A stretch of 64,000 nt of DNA from Aldehydirespirator sp965220645 (GTDB lineage Bacteria > Actinomycetota > Acidimicrobiia > Acidimicrobiales > Aldehydirespiratoraceae): positions 1,736,001-1,800,000 of the forward strand of contig OZ244836.1 in assembly GCA_965220645.1 (NCBI GenBank), read 5' to 3'. The notes under the pieces are model-generated. The model did no database searches, was not told where the DNA came from, and worked only from the letters and a program-made list of their open reading frames with translations. The number at the start of each line of letters is the position of its first letter. Position 1 is the stretch's first letter. Shown here one piece after another: positions 8,011 through 16,118 of this stretch. Both the position numbers and the translations under genes were made by a program.

Positions 8011-9222
8011 ATGGACTTACGGTCTGATCCGAGGCTCGCCAGTTTCGCAGACGAGGTGCGCACTTGGCTCGAGGAGCACCTCGCCGGCGAGTTCGGCCAA
8101 TACCGGGGCCGGGGCCTCACCGGTCAGGATGACGTGCCGGTCGAAGTCCAGATCGCCTGGGAGCGGGAGCTCGCGTCGGGGGGATGGCTCGGGCTCGACT
8201 TTCCCGAGTCGATCGGCGGGCAGGGATGCACGCTGGCCGAGCAGGTCGTGTTCTTCAACACCTACACCGAGGCTCGCGCTCCCGGCCGGATGCCCAACGT
8301 GGGCCTGATGCTGCTCGGCCCCACCCTGATGGCGTTCGGATCTGCTGAGCAGCAGCAGCGATTCGTGCCCCCGATCTTGGAGGCACGGGAGCTGTGGTGC
8401 CAGGGCTACTCGGAGCCCGGCGCGGGCAGCGACCTCGCCGGCGTGGCCACTGCTGCGACCAGGCGCGACGGCCAGTGGATGATAAGCGGTCAGAAGGTCT
8501 GGACCTCGCTGGCCCAGCACGCCGACTGGATCTTCGTGCTGGCCCGCAGCAGGCCGGGTTCGCAGCGACACGCGGGGCTCAGCTATCTGCTCGTCCCCAT
8601 GGACCAGCCCGGGATCGAGATCCGGCCCATCGTGCAGATCAACGGCGGGGTCGAGTTCAACGAGACGTTCTTCGACGATGCCGTAACCGACGCCGACCTT
8701 GTGGTGGGCGGCGAGGGCAACGGCTGGAAGGTGGCCATGGGCACCCTCGCCTTCGAGCGTGGCGCGAGCACGCTGGGCCAGCAGATCAGCTTCCGCCAGG
8801 AGTTCGACTCCCTGGTGTCGGAGGCCAGAGCATCCGGGCGCATCCACAGCGATGTGCTGCGCTCGGAGCTGGTGGAGAGCCACATCGAGCTCGAGATCCT
8901 GCGCTACAACCAGATGCGGATGCTGACCTCGCTAACTCACGACCAGCTCGCCGGGCCGGAGCAATCGATCGGCAAGCTCTACTGGGCGTCGTGGCACCAG
9001 CGCCTGGGAGAGCTGGCCATGAGAGTGCGGGGCGCGGCGTCGATGGTGGCCGATCCGGCCGAGGGTGCTCACGCCGGGGAGGCCGGATTGGAGTATCGCC
9101 TCGACCCCTGGCAGCGAACGTTCCTCTACTCGCGGGCCCACACGATCTACGGGGGAAGCAATGAGATACAGCGCAATATAATAGGAGAGCGGGTTCTGGG
9201 CCTGCCGCGGGAGCCACGGTAG
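8011..9222 (+). CDS. Acyl-CoA dehydrogenase
   Basis: A 403-residue flavoenzyme of the acyl-CoA dehydrogenase family, which introduces the 2,3-double bond of acyl-CoA and passes electrons to ETF. The N-terminal helical domain (~1-120) is followed by the beta domain with the FAD-contact motif CQGYSEPGAGSDLA and QKVWTS. The C-terminal helical domain ends in the family signature YGGSNEIQRNIIGERVLGLP. It resembles the long type often found with steroid or lipid catabolism genes, but the substrate is open. It stands alone, divergent from the second membrane molybdoenzyme gene. Confidence 0.92.
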   Translation: MDLRSDPRLASFADEVRTWLEEHLAGEFGQYRGRGLTGQDDVPVEVQIAWERELASGGWLGLDFPESIGGQGCTLAEQVVFFNTYTEARAPGRMPNVGLMLLGPTLMAFGSAEQQQRFVPPILEARELWCQGYSEPGAGSDLAGVATAATRRDGQWMISGQKVWTSLAQHADWIFVLARSRPGSQRHAGLSYLLVPMDQPGIEIRPIVQINGGVEFNETFFDDAVTDADLVVGGEGNGWKVAMGTLAFERGASTLGQQISFRQEFDSLVSEARASGRIHSDVLRSELVESHIELEILRYNQMRMLTSLTHDQLAGPEQSIGKLYWASWHQRLGELAMRVRGAASMVADPAEGAHAGEAGLEYRLDPWQRTFLYSRAHTIYGGSNEIQRNIIGERVLGLPREPR

Positions 9223-9283
9223 GCGGCGGTTACGCCGCTACTCTGCTAGTCATTGAGCCGGGGACTGATCAGAAGGAGAACCG

Positions 9284-10120
9284 ATGGGACGGATTGGCAA
9301 CACCTGGCAACTGGCCAAGATCTCTTGGGCGGTGCTGAAGAAGGATCGGGAGTTGTTGTGGATCCCGGTGCTGTCCTTCCTGGCGTCGGCGGTTGTGATC
9401 GGGATCGTGATCGCGCTGACGTTCCTCACGCTGTCCACCGAGTCCTCCCACGGCCAGACCACGATGGAGTTCAACCCGGCGATGATCGTGGTCTATGTGG
9501 CGGCTGCGATGGTCCTGGGCGTCATCGCCGTGTTCTTCAACGGCGCTCTGGTCGCCGGTGCCCACGAGCGGCTCACCGGGGGCGACCCGACGGTGCGCAG
9601 CGCAATCGGCCGGGCATTCGCCCGCATCCCGGGTCTGGTCCCCTGGGCGATCATCACCACCACGGTGGGACTGATACTTCAGGCGCTCAGGGGACGGTCC
9701 GGCTGGCTGGGACGGATCGTCACCCACATGCTGGAGATGGCTTGGGAGGTGGTGACGTTCCTGACCGTGCCCGCCATCGTCATCGACAACCTCGGCGCCA
9801 TTGCCGGTCTTAAGAAGTCGGCGTCGCTGCTACGCCGCACATGGGGCGAGAACATCGCGGCCCGCGTCGGATTCGGCCTCCTCGGATTCGTTCTGATCAT
9901 TCCGGCGGCGCTCGTTGCCGGTCTCTTCATCGCTTCGGGCTGGCAACTGCTGATGGCAATCGGCATCATCGCCGCGGCGGCCTGGGTGGCGGTCGTGATG
10001 GTGGTGCTCGCCGCTCTCAGCGCCATCTTCCAGACCGCGCTGTACCTCTACGCCACCACGGGGGCTGCGCCCTCCGGCTTCGAGCAGGCCCCCCTGGCGC
10101 AGACCTTCGTCCACAAGTAG
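9284..10120 (+). CDS. Multipass membrane protein (DUF6159-like)
   Basis: A 278-residue integral membrane protein with about six hydrophobic segments (near residues 28-48, 65-88, 118-136, 148-168, 195-220 and 223-250). The cytoplasmic start GRIGNTWQLAKISWAVLKKDRELLWIPVLS is characteristic of a family of uncharacterised actinobacterial and archaeal membrane proteins that I recall as DUF6159. A good ribosome site (AAGGAG) lies 8 bases before the ATG. The function is unknown. It follows the acyl-CoA dehydrogenase gene by 61 bases and converges on the enoyl-CoA hydratase gene. Confidence 0.75.
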   Translation: MGRIGNTWQLAKISWAVLKKDRELLWIPVLSFLASAVVIGIVIALTFLTLSTESSHGQTTMEFNPAMIVVYVAAAMVLGVIAVFFNGALVAGAHERLTGGDPTVRSAIGRAFARIPGLVPWAIITTTVGLILQALRGRSGWLGRIVTHMLEMAWEVVTFLTVPAIVIDNLGAIAGLKKSASLLRRTWGENIAARVGFGLLGFVLIIPAALVAGLFIASGWQLLMAIGIIAAAAWVAVVMVVLAALSAIFQTALYLYATTGAAPSGFEQAPLAQTFVHK

Positions 10121-10143
10121 TTGTCGGCGGGCCCCGGAGCGTC

Positions 10144-11112
10144 TTAGGCCAGGCTGTCCACTAAACCCCAGTCCAGCGCAACGGGCGGGTCGAGTTCGGC
10201 GTTGGTGAGCATCCACTCCAGCGTGCGCTGACGCCCGATGCGGGCCGGGATGCTCACGGTCCCGCCCGCGCCTGGTATCAGGCCCATGGACAGCTCCGGA
10301 AGCCGGAAGCGGGCCCGGTCGGTGGCGGTGACCGTGGCGCAGAACGCAGCCAACTCGATGCCCGCACCCACGCAGGATCCGTCGATCAGTGCTGTCGTTC
10401 GATGGGCGATCGTCGCCAGCCAGGGCGCCGCGTTGGCCCGGCTGCGGATGAGGTGCGCGGCGGTGGGGTTGTCCACCGTGCCGAACTCGGCCGGGTCACC
10501 TCCGGCGCAGAAGTTGCCGCCCGCGCCGGTGAGGACTACAGGACGGGCGTCGCCGCTCGCCTGCAGGGCCTTGAGAACGTCTACGAGCTGATCGCGCATT
10601 GCCGCGTCGAATAGGTTGAACAGTCGGGGACGGCTGAGCGTCACCGTCACTGAGGCACCGTCGTCGATAACTTCGATGCGGGGCTGATCGAGATCCCGAC
10701 GGCTCTTGCGTCCCCGCTCTACCAGCCACTGGGCGTGTTCGGGGCCGGACTGGAGAGTGGCGTACGCGAGGCTCTCGACCATCAAAGCATCGGCCAGGCT
10801 GAGCCGGGAACCGCGACGCAGAGTCTGGGCCGCTACGACCGCGGCCTGCGGATTGGCACGCATTCCCTCGAGGGCCGGGCCAGGGTCGTCCAGGGCCAGG
10901 TCCCAGGTCTCGCCGCCTGAGCCGAGTGCCACCGACACCACCGGCAGCGCGGCCAGTGCGGTGCCCACGTCGTCGGCGGGATCCTCGCCCACGTCCACGA
11001 CCACCACGGGGGTGCCGGTCGCGGCCGCGACCTGATCAAGTGCCAACCGGTCGAAGTCGACGGACACAACCGCGGCCCTGAGCTCCTCCAAGGGCCAGAT
11101 CCCGCCGTGCAT
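10144..11112 (-). CDS. Enoyl-CoA hydratase/isomerase family protein
   Basis: A 322-residue crotonase-fold protein. The core (~110-310) shows the oxyanion-hole sequence VVLTGAGGNFCAGGDPAEFG and the second loop CVGAGIELAAFCATVTATDRARFRLPELSMGLIPGAGG. The glutamate in LPELSMGLIPG is at the place of one catalytic Glu of hydratases. About 100 N-terminal residues precede the usual start of the fold, longer than a typical 260-residue hydratase, and resemble a degenerate first crotonase half. The ATG at 11112 lies 8 bases after the stop of the upstream ligase gene, so the two form an operon. Confidence 0.82.
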   Translation of the reverse strand: MHGGIWPLEELRAAVVSVDFDRLALDQVAAATGTPVVVVDVGEDPADDVGTALAALPVVSVALGSGGETWDLALDDPGPALEGMRANPQAAVVAAQTLRRGSRLSLADALMVESLAYATLQSGPEHAQWLVERGRKSRRDLDQPRIEVIDDGASVTVTLSRPRLFNLFDAAMRDQLVDVLKALQASGDARPVVLTGAGGNFCAGGDPAEFGTVDNPTAAHLIRSRANAAPWLATIAHRTTALIDGSCVGAGIELAAFCATVTATDRARFRLPELSMGLIPGAGGTVSIPARIGRQRTLEWMLTNAELDPPVALDWGLVDSLA

Positions 11113-11120
11113 GGCAATCC

Positions 11121-12647
11121 TCAGGGCTGCGGGGCCGCGTCGAGAGTCGCTTCGGAAGCAACGCGGTCCCTCAACTCCCGGCGCAGCAGCTTTCCGGTGT
11201 CGTTGTACGGCAATTCGTCGACGAACTCGACCCGTGCCGGCACCCGGCTCGATCGCAGCCGTGTTCGTACCAGTTCGCGGAGGTCTTCCGCGGTCGGGGC
11301 GGGGAAGCGGGTGACTACGCAGACCGCCACGTCTTCGCCCCATTCGCGGCTGGGCACCCCGAATGCGGCCGCGTCGACGACGGCGGGATGGGTCAACAGC
11401 GCGTCCTCAATCTCGCCGGGTGACATGTTCTCGCCGCCCCGGATGATGATGTCGTCGTTGCGGCCGTGGACCCACAGGTAGCCGGCATCGTCTAGGTGTC
11501 CGCTGTCGCGGGTGTCGAACCAGCCGCCGTCGTCGAGTTGGGACCCGCTCTCGGCGTACTCACCGGCCACCTGCTCGCCCCTCACCCAGATTTCTCCGGC
11601 TGCACCGGTCTCCGCCTCGGTGCCGTCGTCGTGGCGCACCGAGATCTCCACTCCCGGCAGGGGTCGCCCTGCGGACGTGAGCCTGGCTCTCTCATCAGGT
11701 TCGTCGGAGGTGGCCCACCGGCGGTGGTCGTCAGGACCCATCACGCACACGGTTGAACTCGTCTCGGTGAGGCCGTAAGCGTGTGAGAACCCTGCGGCCG
11801 GGAACAACTCCAGTGCCCTCTCGACCACGGCCCGGTGCGACTTCCCTCCCCCGTAGGACACGAAGCGGACCGACTCGAGAGCCTCGCCACGGCGATCGAG
11901 GGCATCGACGATGCGGGCCAGCATCGTGGGCACGAGCATCGCATGGGTTACGCCCTCGGCTTGGACCAGGTCGATCCAGGAGTCCGGGTCGAACCGTCGC
12001 AGGGGGACGATCCTGCGCCCCGAGTAGACCTGCGACAGTTGCGCAGCCACCGAGGCGATGTGGTAGGGCGGCACGGCCATGATGTGGGCCTCGTCGGCGC
12101 CGGCCGACGCGAACTCGACCGTGCCGAACACGTACGACACTAGGTGCCGGTGGCGCAGTACCGCCGCCTTGGGCGGGCCGGAGGTGCCGCTGGTGTACAG
12201 CAGCACCGCGGCGGCGTCGGGGTCCATGGGCCAGTCGCCTGGGTCGGCGGGATCAGCGCCCCCGGCTGGATCGTCGAGCAGCGCGGCCCGCTCGACGATC
12301 TGCACCCCGTCCACCCCTGCCAGCCGCTCCGCGCCGGACGTGTCGACCACGGCCAACGCGGGCGCGGCCCGCGCGACCAGCAGGCGCAGATCGTCGTCGG
12401 CGAGCCGGTAGTTGATCGGAACGTAGGGAACGCCGGCCCATGCCGCCCCGAACAGGGCGATGGGCAGGACCGCGCCGGGTTCGTCGCACAGCACCAGCCG
12501 GTCGGCCCGCGATGCCCTCAGGCGTCCGGCCAGCCCGGCCGCGTCGCCCATCAGCCCGCCGCACGTGACGCCGCGGTCGAGTGGCCCCACCGCCACCCGA
12601 TCGGCCAGCGCGGTGGCCGCCATCTCCAGCAGCATCATCACGTTCAT
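11121..12647 (-). CDS. AMP-forming acyl-CoA ligase
   Basis: A 508-residue ANL-family ligase. Motifs seen are LLYTSGTSGPPKAA (P-loop), YGLTETSS (A5), GWFDTRDSGHLDDAG with HGRNDD (A7-A8) and the catalytic lysine region YNDTGKLLRRELR (A10). It should activate a fatty or cyclic carboxylic acid for the adjacent enoyl-CoA hydratase. A TTG 33 bases upstream is possible, but the ATG at 12647 begins the region expected for the family (MNVMMLLEMAATALADRVAV). It lies in a minus-strand run of small unknown protein, ligase and hydratase. Confidence 0.88.
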   Translation of the reverse strand: MNVMMLLEMAATALADRVAVGPLDRGVTCGGLMGDAAGLAGRLRASRADRLVLCDEPGAVLPIALFGAAWAGVPYVPINYRLADDDLRLLVARAAPALAVVDTSGAERLAGVDGVQIVERAALLDDPAGGADPADPGDWPMDPDAAAVLLYTSGTSGPPKAAVLRHRHLVSYVFGTVEFASAGADEAHIMAVPPYHIASVAAQLSQVYSGRRIVPLRRFDPDSWIDLVQAEGVTHAMLVPTMLARIVDALDRRGEALESVRFVSYGGGKSHRAVVERALELFPAAGFSHAYGLTETSSTVCVMGPDDHRRWATSDEPDERARLTSAGRPLPGVEISVRHDDGTEAETGAAGEIWVRGEQVAGEYAESGSQLDDGGWFDTRDSGHLDDAGYLWVHGRNDDIIIRGGENMSPGEIEDALLTHPAVVDAAAFGVPSREWGEDVAVCVVTRFPAPTAEDLRELVRTRLRSSRVPARVEFVDELPYNDTGKLLRRELRDRVASEATLDAAPQP

Positions 12648-12660
12648 GGCAGCAGAGATC

Positions 12661-12679
12661 TGAGCGGCTCGGCCGCTCA
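12661..12679. other. Short inverted repeat between two acyl-CoA cluster genes
   Basis: TGAGCGG-CTCGG-CCGCTCA is a perfect 7-base-pair stem with a 5-base loop. It overlaps the stop codon of the small upstream gene and precedes the ligase start. There is no T-tract, so it is more likely a processing or pausing hairpin than a terminator. Confidence 0.45.
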
Positions 12680-12982
12680 ATCCGAGGCGGGCAGCGGCTT
12701 TGTCACCTTCACGGCCAGCGCAACGCCGCCGAGAGCCAGGGACCCCTCACCGGCCTTGGTGCAGAGCACTTCCACCGTTTCGTCGGGGTCGCCGTAGCGC
12801 TTGCCGAGAAGTGTCCCCTCCGAGGCATCGGCGCTGGGCTCACCGGCCCGTTCGGCTGAGCCGGCCGCCACCATGGGCGCGCCGCCGCAGGTCAATTCGG
12901 CCGCTCCCGTCCCCTTCACCACGATGACCTCGGTGGTGCACACCGTGCTCTGGAATCGGGCCCCTGGCCGCAGTTCCACCAT
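12677..12982 (-). CDS. Small conserved protein of acyl-CoA cluster (unknown function)
   Basis: A 101-residue protein I cannot assign to a named family. It begins MVELRPGARFQSTVCTTEVIVVKG and has three cysteines (TVCTTE, LTCGGAPM, VLCTKAGEG) and no membrane segment. A strong ribosome site (GGAGGA, 6 bases before the ATG at 12982) fixes the start; an in-frame ATG at 13075 has none. It is the first gene of a minus-strand run with an acyl-CoA ligase and an enoyl-CoA hydratase and is divergent from a CoA transferase gene. The context suggests a role in acyl-CoA metabolism, but nothing in the sequence shows one. Confidence 0.75.
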   Translation of the reverse strand: MVELRPGARFQSTVCTTEVIVVKGTGAAELTCGGAPMVAAGSAERAGEPSADASEGTLLGKRYGDPDETVEVLCTKAGEGSLALGGVALAVKVTKPLPASD

Positions 12983-13085
12983 GTTGTCCTCCTGCGCCGT
13001 AGTCGACTTGGAGCGGGTCCGATCCGGGCCATGCCGCATCCGACCCATTGTGACCGTTGCAGGGCAGTTGCCCAACTGCTCACGC

Positions 13086-13091
13086 TACCTT
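13086..13091 (+). promoter_or_regulatory. -10 box before CoA transferase gene
   Basis: TACCTT ends 7 bases before the GTG at 13099 without a ribosome site between, which fits a leaderless transcript. Confidence 0.45.
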
Positions 13092-13098
13092 CGCAGGC

Positions 13099-14388
13099 GT
13101 GCTCGCAATCGGACCGGTAGCACTCGACGACGACGCCTGCGTCAAGGCTTGGGCCGCGTCGGGAGCGATGCATCTCACCGGACCGGCATCCGGTCTGCCG
13201 GCGACGTCACCCGCGGGGGTTGTTCGCGCTCTCGTCGGATTGGGCGACGCACTGGCCTCGGCCACGGGCCGTCTGGGGGCAGAAGTGAGGGTAGACCCGG
13301 TTGGGCTGACCGTGCAGCGGGCCGCCTTCACGGGCTTCGGCCGGGACGGGTCTCGCAGCGCGGGCGGGTTCGCTCACATGGTGCGGGCATCCGACGGCTG
13401 GGTGGTGCTCAACCTTCCCCGTCCCTCAGACACCGAGGCGGTGCCGGCATTAGTGGGCGCGGCGGTGCCCGTCGGTGACTGGGGCGAGATCCAGGGGCGG
13501 ATCGCTGCCATGTCTGCGGCCGAGGTGGTGGAGCAGGGGTCGGAACTCGGCCTCGCAGTGGCTGCCATCGGCGCCACCCGAGCGCCGCTTCAGCCGTGGT
13601 CGCTGAGATCTGAGGGACCGGCCCGGCCCGGGAGGGGCCGGGCGCCGACGGTGGTGGACCTCACCAGCCTTTGGGCGGGCCCATTGGCAGCCGGGCTGCT
13701 GGCTGAGGCCGGGTGCCGGGTGCTCAAAGTGGAGTCGGGGTCCCGTCCCGACGGGGCCCGGCGTGGACCCGCCGGGTTCTTCGAGTTGCTGAACGGACGC
13801 AAGGAGCGGGCGAGCCTTGACTTGCCCGCCCCCGGAGCCGTCGGCCAGTTGCGGGAGCTGATCGCCGGTGCAGACCTGGTACTCGAGGCGAGCAGGCCCC
13901 GGGTTATGCAGCAGTGGGGGATCGGCGTCGATGACGTGGTGGCCGCAGGCACGGCATGGGTGTCGATCACCGGCCACGGATGTCGTGGACCCCACGGCAA
14001 CCGGGTCGCCTTCGGTGACGACGCGGCCGCCTCCGGGGGACTGGTGGTGCCCGGCGAGCCGCCGATGTTCGTGGGCGATGCCATTGCCGATCCCATCGCG
14101 GGTCTGGCCGCGGCGTCGATTGCCGCCCACTTGCTGGCCGAGGGTCGGGCCGCGCTTGTGGATGTCTCGCTTGCCGGCGCTTCGGCATGGGTTCGAGCCC
14201 ATGCCGGCGCAACCATCGACCGGCCGGTCGCGAAGAGCGGTGCTGACCGGGGTGCGGTTGATCGCCATCGTCGTCGGGATCCTCTACCACATGGGTGCTG
14301 GCAGGTCGAGTTGGCGGACGGCCCGGTACCGGTGCGCCCTCCTGCGGTGCCGGAGCGACTTGCGGCGCGCCCGATGGCCACCAACTAG
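13099..14388 (+). CDS. Class III CoA transferase (CaiB/BaiF family)
   Basis: A 429-residue protein related to the family III CoA transferases, which move CoA between carboxylic acids. The best-conserved part begins at ~residue 190 with VVDLTSLWAGPLAAGLLAEAGCRVLKVES, followed by FFELLNGRKERASLD and GIGVDDVVAAG. The N-terminal ~150 residues are a divergent domain. It is of the short, actinobacterial type found beside acyl-CoA ligases. The C-terminus (VELADGPVPVRPPAVPERLAARPMATN, in part) stops a few residues earlier than I would expect, 10 bases before a tandem repeat, so slight truncation is possible. The start is the GTG at 13099; an upstream ATG at 13057 lies before the likely -10 box. Confidence 0.8.
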   Translation: MLAIGPVALDDDACVKAWAASGAMHLTGPASGLPATSPAGVVRALVGLGDALASATGRLGAEVRVDPVGLTVQRAAFTGFGRDGSRSAGGFAHMVRASDGWVVLNLPRPSDTEAVPALVGAAVPVGDWGEIQGRIAAMSAAEVVEQGSELGLAVAAIGATRAPLQPWSLRSEGPARPGRGRAPTVVDLTSLWAGPLAAGLLAEAGCRVLKVESGSRPDGARRGPAGFFELLNGRKERASLDLPAPGAVGQLRELIAGADLVLEASRPRVMQQWGIGVDDVVAAGTAWVSITGHGCRGPHGNRVAFGDDAAASGGLVVPGEPPMFVGDAIADPIAGLAAASIAAHLLAEGRAALVDVSLAGASAWVRAHAGATIDRPVAKSGADRGAVDRHRRRDPLPHGCWQVELADGPVPVRPPAVPERLAARPMATN

Positions 14389-14397
14389 TCCAATGGA

Positions 14398-14512
14398 ATT
14401 GGCAGCGTCTTGCCCGGATGGCAGGCATTCTGCCGCCAGTTGTCGTGTTGGTTCGCCACACCTCCGGGATTGGCAGCGTCTTGCCCGGGTGGCGGGCGTT
14501 CTGCTGCCAGTT
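14398..14512. repeat. Tandem 44-base palindromic repeat (two copies)
   Basis: Copies at 14398-14441 and 14469-14512 match at 40 of 44 positions with a 71-base period. Copy 2 can fold perfectly: TGGCAGC pairs with GCTGCCA, and inside it GCCCG pairs with CGGGC, giving a two-tier stem with five-base internal loops. Copy 1 has mismatches in both stems. It looks like a REP- or MITE-like intergenic element. Confidence 0.7.
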
Positions 14513-14583
14513 CGGCTGGGGATGGCTACCGTGGACGCGGTGGGTGGCGCCGCGGGCAGCGAGTCTCTGGAGGCCGGACCGCC

Positions 14584-16080
14584 ATGAGCGAGCCCACTGG
14601 CTGGGACGCCACCCTCGAGGATCTGCAGCGCCGCCAGGCGCGGGCGCGGGCCATGGGAGGGCCCGACAAGCTGGCCGCGCGCCGGGCCGAGGGACGCCTC
14701 GACGCCCGCAGCCGCATCGAACGGCTGCTCGACGGGGGCTCATTCACCGAGATCGGCACGCTGGCCGGCCCCGTGCCCGCCGACGCTCTGGTGGCCGGAG
14801 TGGGAGCCATCGACGGCCGCCCAGTGGCGGTGGGCGCCGAGGACTTCACCACCATGGGGGGCTCGATCGGTCCGGCCGCGACCCGCAAGCGTTGGCGGAT
14901 AGCGGACATCGCCCGCCGCGAGCGCATCCCGTTGGTGATGCTGCTGGAGGGAGCCGGACACCGGCCACCCATGCCGGGCGATCCCGGCGGGGGTGGGCCC
15001 AACGACCTTCAGGCCCAGGCCGCGCTGTCGGGGCTCGTGCCCATGGTGTGCGGGGTGATGGGCCCCTCAGCCGGTCATGGCGCCATCACCGCGCTGCTAT
15101 GCGACTTCTCGGTAATGACTCCCGACGCAGCCATCTTCACCGCTGGTCCTCCGGTGGTGGAAGCGTCGTTGGGGGAGAGGGTCGGCAAGGACGAACTCGG
15201 CGGGCCGGCGGTGGCGCTCGGCGCGGGGACCATTCACAACGCCGCCGCTGACGACTCCGATCTGCTGACCCAGGTCCGCAGCTACCTGTCGTACTTCGGA
15301 TCATCGGCGTGGGAGCGGCCTCCCATGGTCGACACCGGCGACACCGGGCGACGCCGCATCGATGAGATCGGTGGCCTCGTGCCCCGCGACGGCAGGCGGG
15401 GCTACGACATGGCTGCGGTGGTCGAGGCGGTGGTGGACGCCGGCGAGACCCTGGAGATTCAGGGTGGCTTCGGCCGCTCGATCATCTGCGCTCTGGCCCG
15501 CATGGGCGGCGAGCCGGTGGGAGTCGTCGCCAACCAGCCCGTCGAGCTGGCCGGGTCGATCGACGTGGCCGCGGCCGACAAGGCGGCCCACTTCATCTCG
15601 GTGTGCGACGCCTTCCACCTGCCGCTGCTGTTCCTCGCCGACAACCCCGGCGTGCTGGCCGGCACCGCATCGGAGCGGGCTGGGGTGCTTCGGGCGTCGG
15701 CTCGCATGTACGCGGCCCAGACGGGGGCCACCACCGCCAAGATCCATGTCACCCTGCGCAAGGCATTCGGCTTCGGCAGTTGCGTGATGGCGATGAACCC
15801 CCACGACTCCCAGACCCTCAGCTTCGCCTTTCCCGGCGCCACGGTTGGCGCCATGGGAGCCGCGGGTGCGGGCCGGGCCGTTGGCGCCGACGAGCAGGCC
15901 GAACGGGACTTGCATCGGGCCGAGGAGGAGTCGGCCTACCGCTCCGCGTCGGCGCTGAGCTTCGACGAGGTGATCGATCCCCGAGACACCCGGAACGCGG
16001 TTCTCGCGGCCCTCGAAGTGTCGGCTCGGCGCCGCAGCCAGCCCTGCGAGCCCAAGGCCCGCACCGGGATCACACCGTAG
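14584..16080 (+). CDS. Acyl-CoA carboxylase, carboxyltransferase subunit
   Basis: A 498-residue carboxyltransferase (beta-type) subunit of a biotin-dependent acyl-CoA carboxylase. The N-half has the crotonase-like oxyanion region (GGSIGPAATRKRWRIADIA, then VMGPSAGHGAITALLCDF). The C-half has FISVCDAFHLPLLFLADNPG, KAFGFGSCVMAMNP and FPGATVGAMGAAGAGRAV, where biotin and the acyl group meet. Members use propionyl-, acetyl-, methylcrotonyl- or longer acyl-CoA. No biotinylated subunit gene is nearby, so it must draw on a shared one elsewhere. GGAGG 10 bases upstream supports the ATG at 14584. Confidence 0.88.
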   Translation: MSEPTGWDATLEDLQRRQARARAMGGPDKLAARRAEGRLDARSRIERLLDGGSFTEIGTLAGPVPADALVAGVGAIDGRPVAVGAEDFTTMGGSIGPAATRKRWRIADIARRERIPLVMLLEGAGHRPPMPGDPGGGGPNDLQAQAALSGLVPMVCGVMGPSAGHGAITALLCDFSVMTPDAAIFTAGPPVVEASLGERVGKDELGGPAVALGAGTIHNAAADDSDLLTQVRSYLSYFGSSAWERPPMVDTGDTGRRRIDEIGGLVPRDGRRGYDMAAVVEAVVDAGETLEIQGGFGRSIICALARMGGEPVGVVANQPVELAGSIDVAAADKAAHFISVCDAFHLPLLFLADNPGVLAGTASERAGVLRASARMYAAQTGATTAKIHVTLRKAFGFGSCVMAMNPHDSQTLSFAFPGATVGAMGAAGAGRAVGADEQAERDLHRAEEESAYRSASALSFDEVIDPRDTRNAVLAALEVSARRRSQPCEPKARTGITP

Positions 16081-16118
16081 GTCCCGACCTGTCGGTTCGT
16101 ACCGGCCGGCGGGTCCTG

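Noticed and set aside
14220..14388. Possible frameshift near the C-terminus of the CoA transferase gene
   Set aside because: An Arg/Asp/His-rich stretch looked out of frame, but VELADGPVPVRPP after it fits the family in the same frame, so no frameshift is called.
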